A stretch of DNA of 64,000 nucleotides from Citrobacter sp. RHB25-C09 (GTDB lineage Bacteria > Pseudomonadota > Gammaproteobacteria > Enterobacterales > Enterobacteriaceae), in the NCBI RefSeq assembly GCF_013836145.1, contig NZ_CP057483.1:3472001-3536000 (forward strand), written 5' to 3'. Every line of letters begins with the position of its first letter. Within the stretch, counting starts at the first letter, position 1. A program made the translations under genes and the position numbers. Shown here in pieces: positions 34,949 through 43,976 of this stretch. The notes under the pieces are model-generated. The model had not been told where the DNA came from. It worked only from the letters and a program-made list of their open reading frames with translations, and ran no database searches.

Positions 34949-37183
34949 TTAACTGCCGTGCAGACGACGGGCGTCAATCACATCCGGCACCTGATTCAAC
35001 TTGCTGAGCACGCGTCCCAGCACCTGTAGATTGTAGATTTCGATAGTCATATCGATGGTCGCCAGTTGCTGTTTGGTGTCGCTGCGACTGGCAACGCCAA
35101 GCACGTTGACCTTCTCGTTTGCCAGGATGGTGGTGATATCACGCAGTAAACCGCTGCGATCGTTGGCCTGCACGCGTACCACCAGCGAGTAGCCTGCGGA
35201 ATAGCTTTCCCCCCATACCGCATCCACAATACGTTCCGGCGCATGCGCACGCAGTTCCACTAACTGTTCGCAGTCCGCCCGGTGAACGGAGATCCCTCGC
35301 CCCTGAGTGATAAAGCCAACAATTTCATCACCGGGAATCGGCTGGCAGCAGCGGGCAATGTGGTGCATCAGGTTGCCGACCCCTTCGACCACCACGCGTC
35401 CGTCATCTTTACGCCGGTTCTGCGGCGCATACGTTTTCTGCTGAAGCTGTTTCAACGCCGCTGCGTCTTGTTCCGCCGCGCTCGGTTTATTGAACTGCGA
35501 TTGCAGGAAATTCACCATCTGATTCAAACGGATATCGCCGCCGCCAATCGCCGCGAGCAGTTCTTCCATCTCGTTAAAGTTATAACGCGGCAGTAGCTGT
35601 TTTTCCGCTTCCTTCAGGCTGATACCTAAATGCGACAGTTCGTCGTCCAGGATTTGCCGTCCGGCAAGGATGTTTTTATCCCTGTCCTGCTTACGGAACC
35701 AGGCGTGAATTTTCGAGCGACCACGACTGGTCGTGACATAGCCCAGGTTCGGGTTCAGCCAGTCACGACTGGGGTTCGGCTGCTTCTGGGTGATAATTTC
35801 GATCTGATCGCCCATCTGTAATTGATAGGTGAAAGGCACAATGCGACCGCCGATTTTCGCCCCGATGCAGCGATGCCCCACATCACTGTGGATGTGATAG
35901 GCGAAGTCGAGCGGCGTCGAGCCTGCCGGCAGGTCTACTACATCCCCTTTCGGGGTAAAGACGTAGACTCGGTCATCGAAGACCTGACTGCGCACTTCGT
36001 CAAGCATTTCGCCCGAGTCCGCCATTTCTTCCTGCCACGCGATCAATTTACGCAGCCAGGCAATGCGATCCTCGTGACCTGAACGTGCCCCACCCGCCGC
36101 CGCGCCCTCTTTATATTTCCAGTGCGCAGCCACGCCCAGCTCGGCGTCCTCGTGCATCTGACGGGTACGGATCTGGATTTCCACAGTTTTACCGCCCGGC
36201 CCTAAAACCACGGTATGGATCGACTGATAGCCGTTCGGTTTTGGGTTAGCGACATAATCATCAAACTCATCCGGCAGATGGCGATAGTGCGTATGCACAA
36301 TCCCCAGCGCGGCATAGCAGTCCTGCAAGCGCTCAGCCACGATACGCACGGCGCGCACATCAAACAGCTCATCAAAAGCCAGATGCTTTTTCTGCATTTT
36401 GCGCCAGATGCTGTAGATGTGTTTTGGACGACCATACACTTCGGCCTTCACGCCTTCGGTTTTCATTTCAGCACGCAGATGGCCGACAAATTCATCAATG
36501 TAATGTTCACGATCGATGCGCCGTTCATGCAGCAGTTTGGCGATGCGCTTATATTCCGCGGGGTGCAGATAGCGGAAGCAGTAATCTTCCAGCTCCCATT
36601 TCAGTTGCCCAATGCCCAGTCGGTTGGCCAGTGGCGCGTAGATATTGGTGCACTCTTTGGCCGCCAGTACGCGTTCGTCTTCCGGCGCATCTTTTACTTC
36701 ACGCAGATGGGCAATTCGTTCCGCGAGCTTGATCACCACGCAGCGGAAATCATCGACCATTGCCAGCAACATGCGGCGAACGTTATCGACCTGCTCCGAA
36801 GAGACGGCGTCGGTGTGCGTGGCTTTCAGTTGACGAATCGCCGCCATATCACGCACACCGTGAATCAGGCTAACGATTGAGTTGCCCACGTTCTCACGCA
36901 GGATATCTTCACTAACGACGTTGGCATCCGCCAGAGGGAACAGCAGCGCCGCCCGCAGCGTATCAATATCCATACTCAGCGTAGAGAGAATTTCCGCCAT
37001 CTCTACGCCACGCCACAGCAGCAGTTCCGCATCCGGATGCCCCTGGGTCTGTTGCAGGCAATACGCCCAGGTTTCGGCTAAGCGCTCACACGACTGTTGG
37101 CTGGAGATCCCAAGACTTGCGATCCATTTCTTCGGATCAAATTCACCAGCTTTATTTAGATGTGCACTTCTTACCGCAACCAT
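34949..37183 (-). CDS. relA: GTP pyrophosphokinase RelA
   Basis: A 744-residue ribosome-associated (p)ppGpp synthetase that senses uncharged tRNA. The order is an inactive HD-like domain, the synthetase domain (VYGRPKHIYSIWRKMQKK, then NPKPNGYQSIHT), TGS (VYVFTPKGDVVDLPAGSTPLDFAYHIHSDVG), and C-terminal zinc-finger/ACT domains (HHIARCCQPIPGDEIVGF, NDRSGLLRDITTILANEKVNV). I chose the ATG at 37183 because AAGGAGA lies 6 bp before it and homologues start MVAVRSAHLNKAG; the frame upstream runs into rlmD. Confidence 0.98.
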   Translation of the reverse strand: MVAVRSAHLNKAGEFDPKKWIASLGISSQQSCERLAETWAYCLQQTQGHPDAELLLWRGVEMAEILSTLSMDIDTLRAALLFPLADANVVSEDILRENVGNSIVSLIHGVRDMAAIRQLKATHTDAVSSEQVDNVRRMLLAMVDDFRCVVIKLAERIAHLREVKDAPEDERVLAAKECTNIYAPLANRLGIGQLKWELEDYCFRYLHPAEYKRIAKLLHERRIDREHYIDEFVGHLRAEMKTEGVKAEVYGRPKHIYSIWRKMQKKHLAFDELFDVRAVRIVAERLQDCYAALGIVHTHYRHLPDEFDDYVANPKPNGYQSIHTVVLGPGGKTVEIQIRTRQMHEDAELGVAAHWKYKEGAAAGGARSGHEDRIAWLRKLIAWQEEMADSGEMLDEVRSQVFDDRVYVFTPKGDVVDLPAGSTPLDFAYHIHSDVGHRCIGAKIGGRIVPFTYQLQMGDQIEIITQKQPNPSRDWLNPNLGYVTTSRGRSKIHAWFRKQDRDKNILAGRQILDDELSHLGISLKEAEKQLLPRYNFNEMEELLAAIGGGDIRLNQMVNFLQSQFNKPSAAEQDAAALKQLQQKTYAPQNRRKDDGRVVVEGVGNLMHHIARCCQPIPGDEIVGFITQGRGISVHRADCEQLVELRAHAPERIVDAVWGESYSAGYSLVVRVQANDRSGLLRDITTILANEKVNVLGVASRSDTKQQLATIDMTIEIYNLQVLGRVLSKLNQVPDVIDARRLHGS

Positions 37184-37235
37184 CGTTCTCTCCTTCGTAG
37201 AAACAAGCCTGTCGAAGTCGACAAGCCGGAAGATT

Positions 37236-38534
37236 TTACTCGCACGTGAACAACACCATCGATTCAAGGTGCCCGGTGTGCGGGAACATGTCGAGCATAG
37301 CCAGCCGCTGAATGTTGTAGCCTGCGCGCAACAGCGCTTCGCTATCCCTCGCCAGGGTAGCAGGGTTACAGGATACATAAACAACGCGAGCAGGCTGTAG
37401 TTTAATAATATGTTGCATTACGCCAGCAGCACCTGCTCGGGCAGGGTCGAGCAGGACTTTATTAAAGCCATTCGCCGCCCACGGTTGTCTGGTGACATCC
37501 TCATCAAGATTCTCGTGAAAAAATGTCACATTGTGTAATTCATTTTGCTGCGCGTTTTCACGCCCTTTCTCGACCAGCGCAGGCACGCCCTCTACGCCGA
37601 CGACGCTTGCTGCTCGCCTCGCCAACGGCAGCGTGAAGTTTCCCATGCCGCAAAACAGATCCAACACCCGATCACCGGCCTGTACATCTAACCATTCCAA
37701 CGCGCGCGCGACCATTTTATGGTTTACACCTTCATTCACCTGAATAAAGTCGCGCGGGCTGAAGTTTAAGCGTAGTCCGTCTGATTCATACCAGGGCGTC
37801 TGACCAGATACCGCTTCCAGTATCTCGCTTTGCGGAGCCAGAAACAGAGCCAGTCCCTCCGAATGCGAAAAGCGTTCCAGTTTTTCCCGGTCTTGCGCAC
37901 TTATTGCCACTGTATGGCGCAGAATCATCAGTATTCCGCTGCCCGCCTGCACCAGTTCAACATGTCCGAGGTGGCGGGCACCCTGCAAGTTATTAAGGCA
38001 TGCCCTAACAGAGGGCAGCAATGCTTCAAGTTGGGGCACCAAAATGGGGCAATGCCTGATATCCACAATGTCACTGGAAGCCGCTTTGCGAAACCCCATC
38101 TGCAACTGCTCAGTTTTGGGTTGATAGTTAAGACTCAGGCGCGCACGACGCCGGTAGCCCCACGGCGCATCAGCGATAACCTCGGACACCTCATTTTTCA
38201 TTAAACGCGACAGCGCGGCACTTTTACTGCGCTGTTGAAGGTCGATGCTGGCATGCTGCTGTTGACAGCCGCCGCAGACCCCAAAGTGCGGACAGCGCGG
38301 GGGAACGCGATCCGGACTATCATTCAAACGACGCTTTATTTGCGCACGGGCATACTGTTTTTTGTCTTCTGTCACGATCACTTCCGCCGTCTCTTGCGGT
38401 AGTAATCCCTGAATAAACAGTGCCTTCCCGTTATGCCGAGCGACGCCCTGACCAAATGAATCGAGGTCATTGCAGGTAACGGTTATGATCTGGCGCGTCG
38501 TCACGCGCCGTTTTGCAGAGTAGAATTGCGCCAT
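37236..38534 (-). CDS. rlmD: 23S rRNA (uracil(1939)-C5)-methyltransferase RlmD
   Basis: A 432-residue SAM-dependent methyltransferase with an N-terminal TRAM domain and an iron-sulfur cluster. Cluster cysteines are in RCPHFGVCGGCQQQH, the SAM motif is VLDLFCGMGNFTLPLA, and the catalytic Cys is in VYVSCNPATLARD. The ATG at 38534 (MAQFYSAKRRVTTRQ) is the family start. It is divergent from barA with a 57-bp shared promoter region. Confidence 0.97.
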   Translation of the reverse strand: MAQFYSAKRRVTTRQIITVTCNDLDSFGQGVARHNGKALFIQGLLPQETAEVIVTEDKKQYARAQIKRRLNDSPDRVPPRCPHFGVCGGCQQQHASIDLQQRSKSAALSRLMKNEVSEVIADAPWGYRRRARLSLNYQPKTEQLQMGFRKAASSDIVDIRHCPILVPQLEALLPSVRACLNNLQGARHLGHVELVQAGSGILMILRHTVAISAQDREKLERFSHSEGLALFLAPQSEILEAVSGQTPWYESDGLRLNFSPRDFIQVNEGVNHKMVARALEWLDVQAGDRVLDLFCGMGNFTLPLARRAASVVGVEGVPALVEKGRENAQQNELHNVTFFHENLDEDVTRQPWAANGFNKVLLDPARAGAAGVMQHIIKLQPARVVYVSCNPATLARDSEALLRAGYNIQRLAMLDMFPHTGHLESMVLFTCE

Positions 38535-38591
38535 CGACGAGATTAATCTCAATTTAACAGTGTGACCCTGATTGTCCCATAACGGAACTCC

Positions 38592-41348
38592 ATGACCAAC
38601 TACAGCCTGCGCGCTCGCATGATGATTCTGATCCTGGCACCGACCGTTCTCATCGGTCTGCTGTTGAGTCTCTTCTTTGTCGTGCACCGGTATCACGACC
38701 TGCAGCGTCAACTGGAGGATGCCGGCGCCAGTATTATTGAGCCTCTCGCGGTTTCCACCGAGTATGGTATGACGCTGCAAAATCGCGAATCCATTGGCCC
38801 GCTCATCAGCGTTCTGCATCGACGGCACTCGGATATCGTGCGAGGGATTTCGGTTTACGATGCAAACAACCACCTGTTTGTGACGTCCAATTACGAACTT
38901 AAACCGTCCATAATGCAGCTTCCCGCAGGTTCGCCTTTGCCGCGTCGGCTAAGTGTGACACGCAATGGAGACACGTTAATTCTGCGAACGCCGATCGTCT
39001 CGGAGGCGTATTCACCGGATGAGTCTTCCAAATCCGAAGCCAAAAACTCACAAAACATGTTGGGTTATGTGGCGCTGGAACTTGATCTCAAGTCGGTCCG
39101 TTTGCAGCAGTATAAAGAAATCTTCATTTCTACGGTGATGATGTTGTTTTGTATCGGCATAGCGCTCATTTTTGGCTGGCGTTTAATGCGCGACGTGACC
39201 GGGCCGATCCGCAACATGGTGAATACGGTGGACCGCATTCGACGAGGACAGCTCGACAGTCGCGTGGAAGGTTTTATGCTGGGTGAGCTCGATATACTGA
39301 AAAATGGCATTAATTCCATGGCAATGTCGCTCGCCGCCTACCACGAAGAGATGCAGCACAACATTGACCAGGCCACTTCTGACCTGCGAGAAACGCTTGA
39401 GCAGATGGAGATCCAGAACGTTGAGCTGGATCTTGCTAAAAAACGCGCTCAGGAAGCGGCGCGGATTAAGTCGGAATTTTTGGCCAACATGTCACATGAG
39501 CTGCGAACGCCGCTCAATGGCGTGATTGGTTTTACGCGCCTGACGCTTAAAACCGAGCTCAACAACACCCAGCGCGATCACCTGAATACCATTGAGCGTT
39601 CAGCGAATAATCTGCTGGCCATCATCAATGACGTGCTTGATTTCTCGAAACTGGAAGCAGGAAAACTGATCCTCGAAAGTATTCCTTTCGCGCTGCGTAA
39701 TACGCTGGATGAGGTGGTCACGCTGCTGGCGCACTCCTCTCATGATAAAGGCCTTGAGCTGACGCTGAACATCAAAAATGATGTGCCGGATAATGTGATT
39801 GGCGACCCGCTGCGCTTACAGCAGGTAATTACCAATCTGGTGGGTAACGCGATTAAATTCACCGAAAACGGCAATATCGATATTCTGGTGGAGAAGCGTT
39901 CGATCAGTAACACCAAAGTGCAGATCGAAGTCCAAATTCGCGATACCGGCATCGGCATCCCCGAACGCGATCAGTCGCGCCTTTTCCAGGCTTTCCGTCA
40001 GGCAGATGCCAGTATCTCTCGCCGCCACGGCGGCACGGGTCTGGGGCTGGTGATTACCCAGAAACTGGTGAATGAAATGGGCGGCGATATCTCGTTTCAT
40101 AGCCAGCCGAACCGGGGTTCGACCTTCTGGTTCCATATTAATCTCGATCTGAATCCCAATGTGATCATCGATGGTCCTGCCACAGACGGGCTGGCTGGTA
40201 AGCGAATTGCGTATATTGAACCCAATGCCGCCGCCGCCCAATGTACGCTGGACATTCTCAGCGAGACGCCGCTAGATACCGTCTACAGCCCGACATTTTC
40301 AGCGCTGGTGCCTGGGCATTATGATTTTATGCTGTTGGGGGTGGCTGTGACCTTCAGGGAGCCGCTCACGATGCAGCATGAGCGACTCATACAGGCGACG
40401 AAGATGACGGATAATCTGATGCTGGCGTTACCCTGCCATGCTCAGGTTAACGCCGAGAAACTCAAGCAGGACGGCGTGGCAAGCTGTCTGTTAAAACCAC
40501 TGACCTCTACGCGTCTGCTCCCGGCACTGGTTGAACTGAGCCGTCAAAGCGTAGCCGACGCCTCGTTGCCCATTGATGAAAGTAAGATCGCCATGACGGT
40601 CATGGCGGTTGATGATAATCCAGCAAACCTGAAGCTGATTGGCGCGTTGCTCAAAGATATGGTTCAACATGTTGAACTGTGTGACAGCGGGCATCAGGCG
40701 GTCGATCGCGCCAGACAAATGCAATTTGACCTGATCCTGATGGATATCCAGATGCCAGGGATGGACGGGATACGCGCATGTGAGTTGATCCATCAGCTTC
40801 CTCATCAGCAGCAGACTCCGGTGATCGCCGTGACTGCTCACGCCATGGCTGGGCAAAAAGAGAAGTTATTGAGCGCGGGAATGAATGATTACCTTGCCAA
40901 GCCTATCGAAGAGGAGAAGCTGCATAACCTGTTGTTGCGCTATAAGCCTGGAACCGGGCTTTCCACGCGTATCGCCACGGCAGAAACGGTTGAACCCGCT
41001 GTCAACCCCAACGCCACACTCGACTGGCAACTGGCGCTGCGTCAGGCTGCTGGCAAGCCCGATCTGGCAAGAGACATGCTGCAAATGCTGATCGATTTTT
41101 TGCCAGAGGTTCGCAACCGAATTGAAGAGCAACTGGTGGGGGAAAACAGTGAAGGTCTGGTGGATCTGATCCATAAACTTCACGGCAGTTGTGGATACAG
41201 CGGCGTACCGCGCATGAAGAATCTGTGTCAGCTGTTAGAAGGCCAGTTACGCAACGGGACGAAAGAAGCGGATCTGGAACCAGAGTTGCTGGAGCTGCTT
41301 GATGAAATGGATAACGTGGCGCGCGAAGCGATACGGATATTAGGGTAG
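38592..41348 (+). CDS. barA: Hybrid sensor histidine kinase BarA
   Basis: A 918-residue tripartite sensor kinase that phosphorylates UvrY and thereby drives CsrB/CsrC synthesis; in E. coli it responds to short carboxylic acids. Two membrane helices (about 10-31 and 176-197) bracket the periplasmic part. HAMP, HisKA (His302 in SHELRTPLNG), HATPase (GGTGLGLVITQKLV), a degenerate receiver, a true receiver (Asp718 in LILMDIQMPGMDG) and an Hpt domain (His861 in LIHKLHGSCGYSG) follow. All three phosphorelay residues are intact, at the same numbers as in E. coli. CsrB, a main target, lies 7 kb away. Confidence 0.97.
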   Translation: MTNYSLRARMMILILAPTVLIGLLLSLFFVVHRYHDLQRQLEDAGASIIEPLAVSTEYGMTLQNRESIGPLISVLHRRHSDIVRGISVYDANNHLFVTSNYELKPSIMQLPAGSPLPRRLSVTRNGDTLILRTPIVSEAYSPDESSKSEAKNSQNMLGYVALELDLKSVRLQQYKEIFISTVMMLFCIGIALIFGWRLMRDVTGPIRNMVNTVDRIRRGQLDSRVEGFMLGELDILKNGINSMAMSLAAYHEEMQHNIDQATSDLRETLEQMEIQNVELDLAKKRAQEAARIKSEFLANMSHELRTPLNGVIGFTRLTLKTELNNTQRDHLNTIERSANNLLAIINDVLDFSKLEAGKLILESIPFALRNTLDEVVTLLAHSSHDKGLELTLNIKNDVPDNVIGDPLRLQQVITNLVGNAIKFTENGNIDILVEKRSISNTKVQIEVQIRDTGIGIPERDQSRLFQAFRQADASISRRHGGTGLGLVITQKLVNEMGGDISFHSQPNRGSTFWFHINLDLNPNVIIDGPATDGLAGKRIAYIEPNAAAAQCTLDILSETPLDTVYSPTFSALVPGHYDFMLLGVAVTFREPLTMQHERLIQATKMTDNLMLALPCHAQVNAEKLKQDGVASCLLKPLTSTRLLPALVELSRQSVADASLPIDESKIAMTVMAVDDNPANLKLIGALLKDMVQHVELCDSGHQAVDRARQMQFDLILMDIQMPGMDGIRACELIHQLPHQQQTPVIAVTAHAMAGQKEKLLSAGMNDYLAKPIEEEKLHNLLLRYKPGTGLSTRIATAETVEPAVNPNATLDWQLALRQAAGKPDLARDMLQMLIDFLPEVRNRIEEQLVGENSEGLVDLIHKLHGSCGYSGVPRMKNLCQLLEGQLRNGTKEADLEPELLELLDEMDNVAREAIRILG

Positions 41349-41354
41349 CGATAT

Positions 41355-41393
41355 TTGCCGGATGGCGGCTACGCCTTATCCGGCCTACGGTAC
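41355..41393. repeat. REP element between barA and glycerate kinase gene
   Basis: A single REP palindrome (TGCCGGATGGCGGCTACGCC with TTATCCGGCCTACGG) fills the gap between two convergent genes. Confidence 0.85.
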
Positions 41394-41395
41394 GT

Positions 41396-42538
41396 TCAGG
41401 GAATACGCTGGCCAATTTTGATTGTTGCCGCCACGTTGCGCGCGGTCCTGCGTACATTCTCTGCGGCGTTTTTCAACGCGTCTTCCAAAGAGCTGACGGA
41501 ATTAATCACGCTAAATATCGCATCCAGACCGTGCTCATGCACCACGCCGACATCCGGCGTCAGACTACCAGCAATGCCGATCACCGGCTTATGATAACGC
41601 TTCGCCACCTTCGCCACGCCCACCGGGACTTTGCCATGAATGGTCTGGCTATCGATTCGCCCTTCTCCGGTGATCACCAGATCGGCGTCAGCAACGCACG
41701 CATCCAGATGTAGAGCGTCAGTGACTATCTCAATGCCCCGTCGAAGTTGGGCGCCACAAAAAGCGTATAGCGCAGCCCCCATACCGCCTGCCGCACCACC
41801 GCCAGCCAGCGTTAATACTTCCACGTCCAGATCGCGAGCAATAAGATGTGCATAGTGTTCCAGCGCGGTATCTAAACGGGTAATCATCTCCGGCGTCCCC
41901 CCTTTCTGTGGACCAAAAACCGCAGATGCGCCCTCTTTACCGGTCAACGGGTTTGTGACATCACAGGCGACCTCAATGCGACAACCGGTAAGACGCGGAT
42001 CCAGTTGGCTGACATCAATCTGTACCAGCGTCTCCAGCGCCGCGCCGCCCAGCGCAATGCTGTTACCCTGCGCATCAAGCAATTTTCCACCAAGCGCCTG
42101 CACCATCCCTGCGCCACCGTCATTAGTCGCACTGCCGCCCAGCCCGATGATAATGTGCTCTACGCCTGCATCCAGCGCATGACGGATCAACTCTCCGGTC
42201 CCCCAGGAGGTGGTTTTTAAAGGATTGCGAAGATGGGAAGGAACCTGCTCCAGGCCGCTCGCCGCTGCCATTTCGATAAAGGCCGAACGGGCATCGCCAG
42301 ACAAACCATAAAATGCCGTCACCGGTTCCCCAAGAGGACCAGTGACATCGACCTCAACAATGCGTCCAGCCGTCGCGGCGACCATGGCTTCCACCGTTCC
42401 TTCACCGCCATCAGCAACAGGCAGCTTGACGTAATCCGCATCGGGCCAGATTTCACGAAACCCGAGCTCAATAGCGTTCGCCACTTCCAGAGCGCTCAAA
42501 CTCTCCTTCCAGGAGTCCGGTGCGATCACTATTTTCAT
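41396..42538 (-). CDS. garK: Glycerate 2-kinase (GarK/GlxK family)
   Basis: A 380-residue kinase phosphorylating D-glycerate to 2-phosphoglycerate. The N-terminal MKIVIAPDSWKESLSALEVANAIE, IGLGGSATNDGGAGMVQALGGKL and LVITGEGRIDSQTIHGKVPVGVA are family signatures. Glycerate is the end product of glucarate/galactarate breakdown, so a location directly after gudPXD fits a catabolic role. E. coli K-12 keeps its garK elsewhere, whereas Salmonella has a kinase gene here, from memory. A strong terminator lies between gudD and this gene, so it likely has its own promoter or depends on read-through. Orthology to garK versus glxK is uncertain. Confidence 0.9.
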   Translation of the reverse strand: MKIVIAPDSWKESLSALEVANAIELGFREIWPDADYVKLPVADGGEGTVEAMVAATAGRIVEVDVTGPLGEPVTAFYGLSGDARSAFIEMAAASGLEQVPSHLRNPLKTTSWGTGELIRHALDAGVEHIIIGLGGSATNDGGAGMVQALGGKLLDAQGNSIALGGAALETLVQIDVSQLDPRLTGCRIEVACDVTNPLTGKEGASAVFGPQKGGTPEMITRLDTALEHYAHLIARDLDVEVLTLAGGGAAGGMGAALYAFCGAQLRRGIEIVTDALHLDACVADADLVITGEGRIDSQTIHGKVPVGVAKVAKRYHKPVIGIAGSLTPDVGVVHEHGLDAIFSVINSVSSLEDALKNAAENVRRTARNVAATIKIGQRIP

Positions 42539-42579
42539 AAGCTGTCCCTGTGCATGTTGATTCCGTTAAGTATACAAAC

Positions 42580-42613
42580 AAAAAATAACCGGCCCAGGAC
42601 AGGCCGGTATGTT
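42580..42613 (-). terminator. Terminator after gudD
   Basis: ACCGGCC/GGCCGGT stem (42588-42608) with a T-rich tail on the minus strand, directly after the gudD stop and before the glycerate kinase gene. Confidence 0.85.
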
Positions 42614-42614
42614 T

Positions 42615-43955
42615 TTAACGTACCATGCAGGGACGTTTGTTATCGAAGGTCCAGTTCGGGATCAGGTACTGCATTCCCATCGCGTCGTCGCGCGCGCCAA
42701 GACCGTGCTTCTGATATAGCTCGTGCGCCTTCATCACCTGATCCATATCCAGTTCTACGCCAAGGCCTGGTTTCTCCGGAACCTGAACCATGCCGCCTTT
42801 AATTTCGAACGGCGCTTTTGTCAGGCGCTGATTGCCTTCCTGCCAGATCCAGTGGGTGTCGATGGCGGTGATCTTGCCTGGCGCGGCCGCCGCCACATGG
42901 GTGAACATCGCCAGCGAAATATCGAAGTGGTTATTGGAGTGCGAACCCCATGTCAGGCCAAACTCATGACACATTTGTGCCACGCGAACGGATCCCTGCA
43001 TGGTCCAGAAGTGCGGATCCGCCAGCGGAATATCCACGGATTGCAGCGACAGGGTATGTCCCATCTGTCGCCAGTCGGTGGCGATCATATTGGTCGCTGT
43101 CGGCAGGCCAGTGGCGCGACGGAATTCGGCCATCACTTCACGACCCGAGAAGCCCTGCTCCGCGCCGCACGGATCTTCGGCATAGGCCAGCGATCCTTTC
43201 AGGTATTTACCGATGTTGATCGCCTCATTCAGCGACCATGCCCCGTTCGGATCCAGCGTAACGCGCGCCTGCGGGAAGCGTTTTGCCAGCGCGACAATGG
43301 ACTCCGCTTCTTCTTCCCCTGCCAGCACGCCGCCTTTCAGTTTGAAGTCATTGAAGCCATATTTTTCGTAAGCCGCTTCCGCCAGGCGAACCACCGCATC
43401 AGGCGTCATCGCCTCTTCATGACGCAGACGATACCAGTCGCATTGCTCATCCGGCTGGCTCTGATACGGCAGCGGCGTCGCTTTGCGATTGCCAACGAAG
43501 AACAGATAGCCAAGCATCTCCACTTCGCTGCGCTGCTGACCATCGCCCAGCAGAGAAGCGACATTCACCCCCAGATGTTGACCCAGCAGATCCAGCAGCG
43601 CGGCTTCAATCCCTGTGACGACATGAATAGTGGTACGCAGGTCAAAGGTTTGCAGGCCACGCCCACCGGCATCACGGTCGGCAAATTGATTGCGCACCGC
43701 GTTCAGCACATTTTTGTACTCGCCCAGCGTTTTGCCCACCACCAGCGGGATCGCCTCTTCCAGCGTCTTACGGATTTTCTCGCCGCCGGGGATTTCACCG
43801 ACGCCGGTATGACCAGAATTATCTTTGATAATCACGATATTACGCGTGAAGAACGGTGCGTGTGCGCCGCTCAGGTTCATCAGCATACTGTCGTGACCCG
43901 CAACCGGGATGACCTGCATGGCGGTAACAACAGGAGTCGAAAATTGTGCGCTCAT
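42615..43955 (-). CDS. gudD: Glucarate dehydratase
   Basis: A 446-residue enolase-superfamily enzyme that dehydrates D-glucarate (and L-idarate) to 5-keto-4-deoxyglucarate. Metal and acid/base blocks are visible: FKLKGGVLAGEEE, LDPNGAWSLNEA, SLAYAEDPCGAEQGFSGRE, and GSHSNNHFDISLAM with the catalytic His. I chose the ATG at 43955 with AAGGAA upstream. It is last in gudP-gudX-gudD. Confidence 0.97.
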   Translation of the reverse strand: MSAQFSTPVVTAMQVIPVAGHDSMLMNLSGAHAPFFTRNIVIIKDNSGHTGVGEIPGGEKIRKTLEEAIPLVVGKTLGEYKNVLNAVRNQFADRDAGGRGLQTFDLRTTIHVVTGIEAALLDLLGQHLGVNVASLLGDGQQRSEVEMLGYLFFVGNRKATPLPYQSQPDEQCDWYRLRHEEAMTPDAVVRLAEAAYEKYGFNDFKLKGGVLAGEEEAESIVALAKRFPQARVTLDPNGAWSLNEAINIGKYLKGSLAYAEDPCGAEQGFSGREVMAEFRRATGLPTATNMIATDWRQMGHTLSLQSVDIPLADPHFWTMQGSVRVAQMCHEFGLTWGSHSNNHFDISLAMFTHVAAAAPGKITAIDTHWIWQEGNQRLTKAPFEIKGGMVQVPEKPGLGVELDMDQVMKAHELYQKHGLGARDDAMGMQYLIPNWTFDNKRPCMVR

Positions 43956-43976
43956 AATTAATTCCTTTTCCAAAAA

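Noticed and set aside
34949..37384. Longer version of relA extending into rlmD
   Set aside because: The added 67 residues overlap the rlmD 3' end, and a strong ribosome site precedes the ATG at 37183.
37236..38873. Longer version of rlmD extending to 38873
   Set aside because: The extra 113 residues run antisense through barA and have no counterpart in RlmD proteins; the start at 38534 fits the family.
42723..43961. 412-residue plus-strand frame opposite gudD
   Set aside because: It is an antisense shadow of gudD, rich in His/Arg/Gln from reversed codons, with no domain. Similar shadows lie opposite cysN, eno and others.
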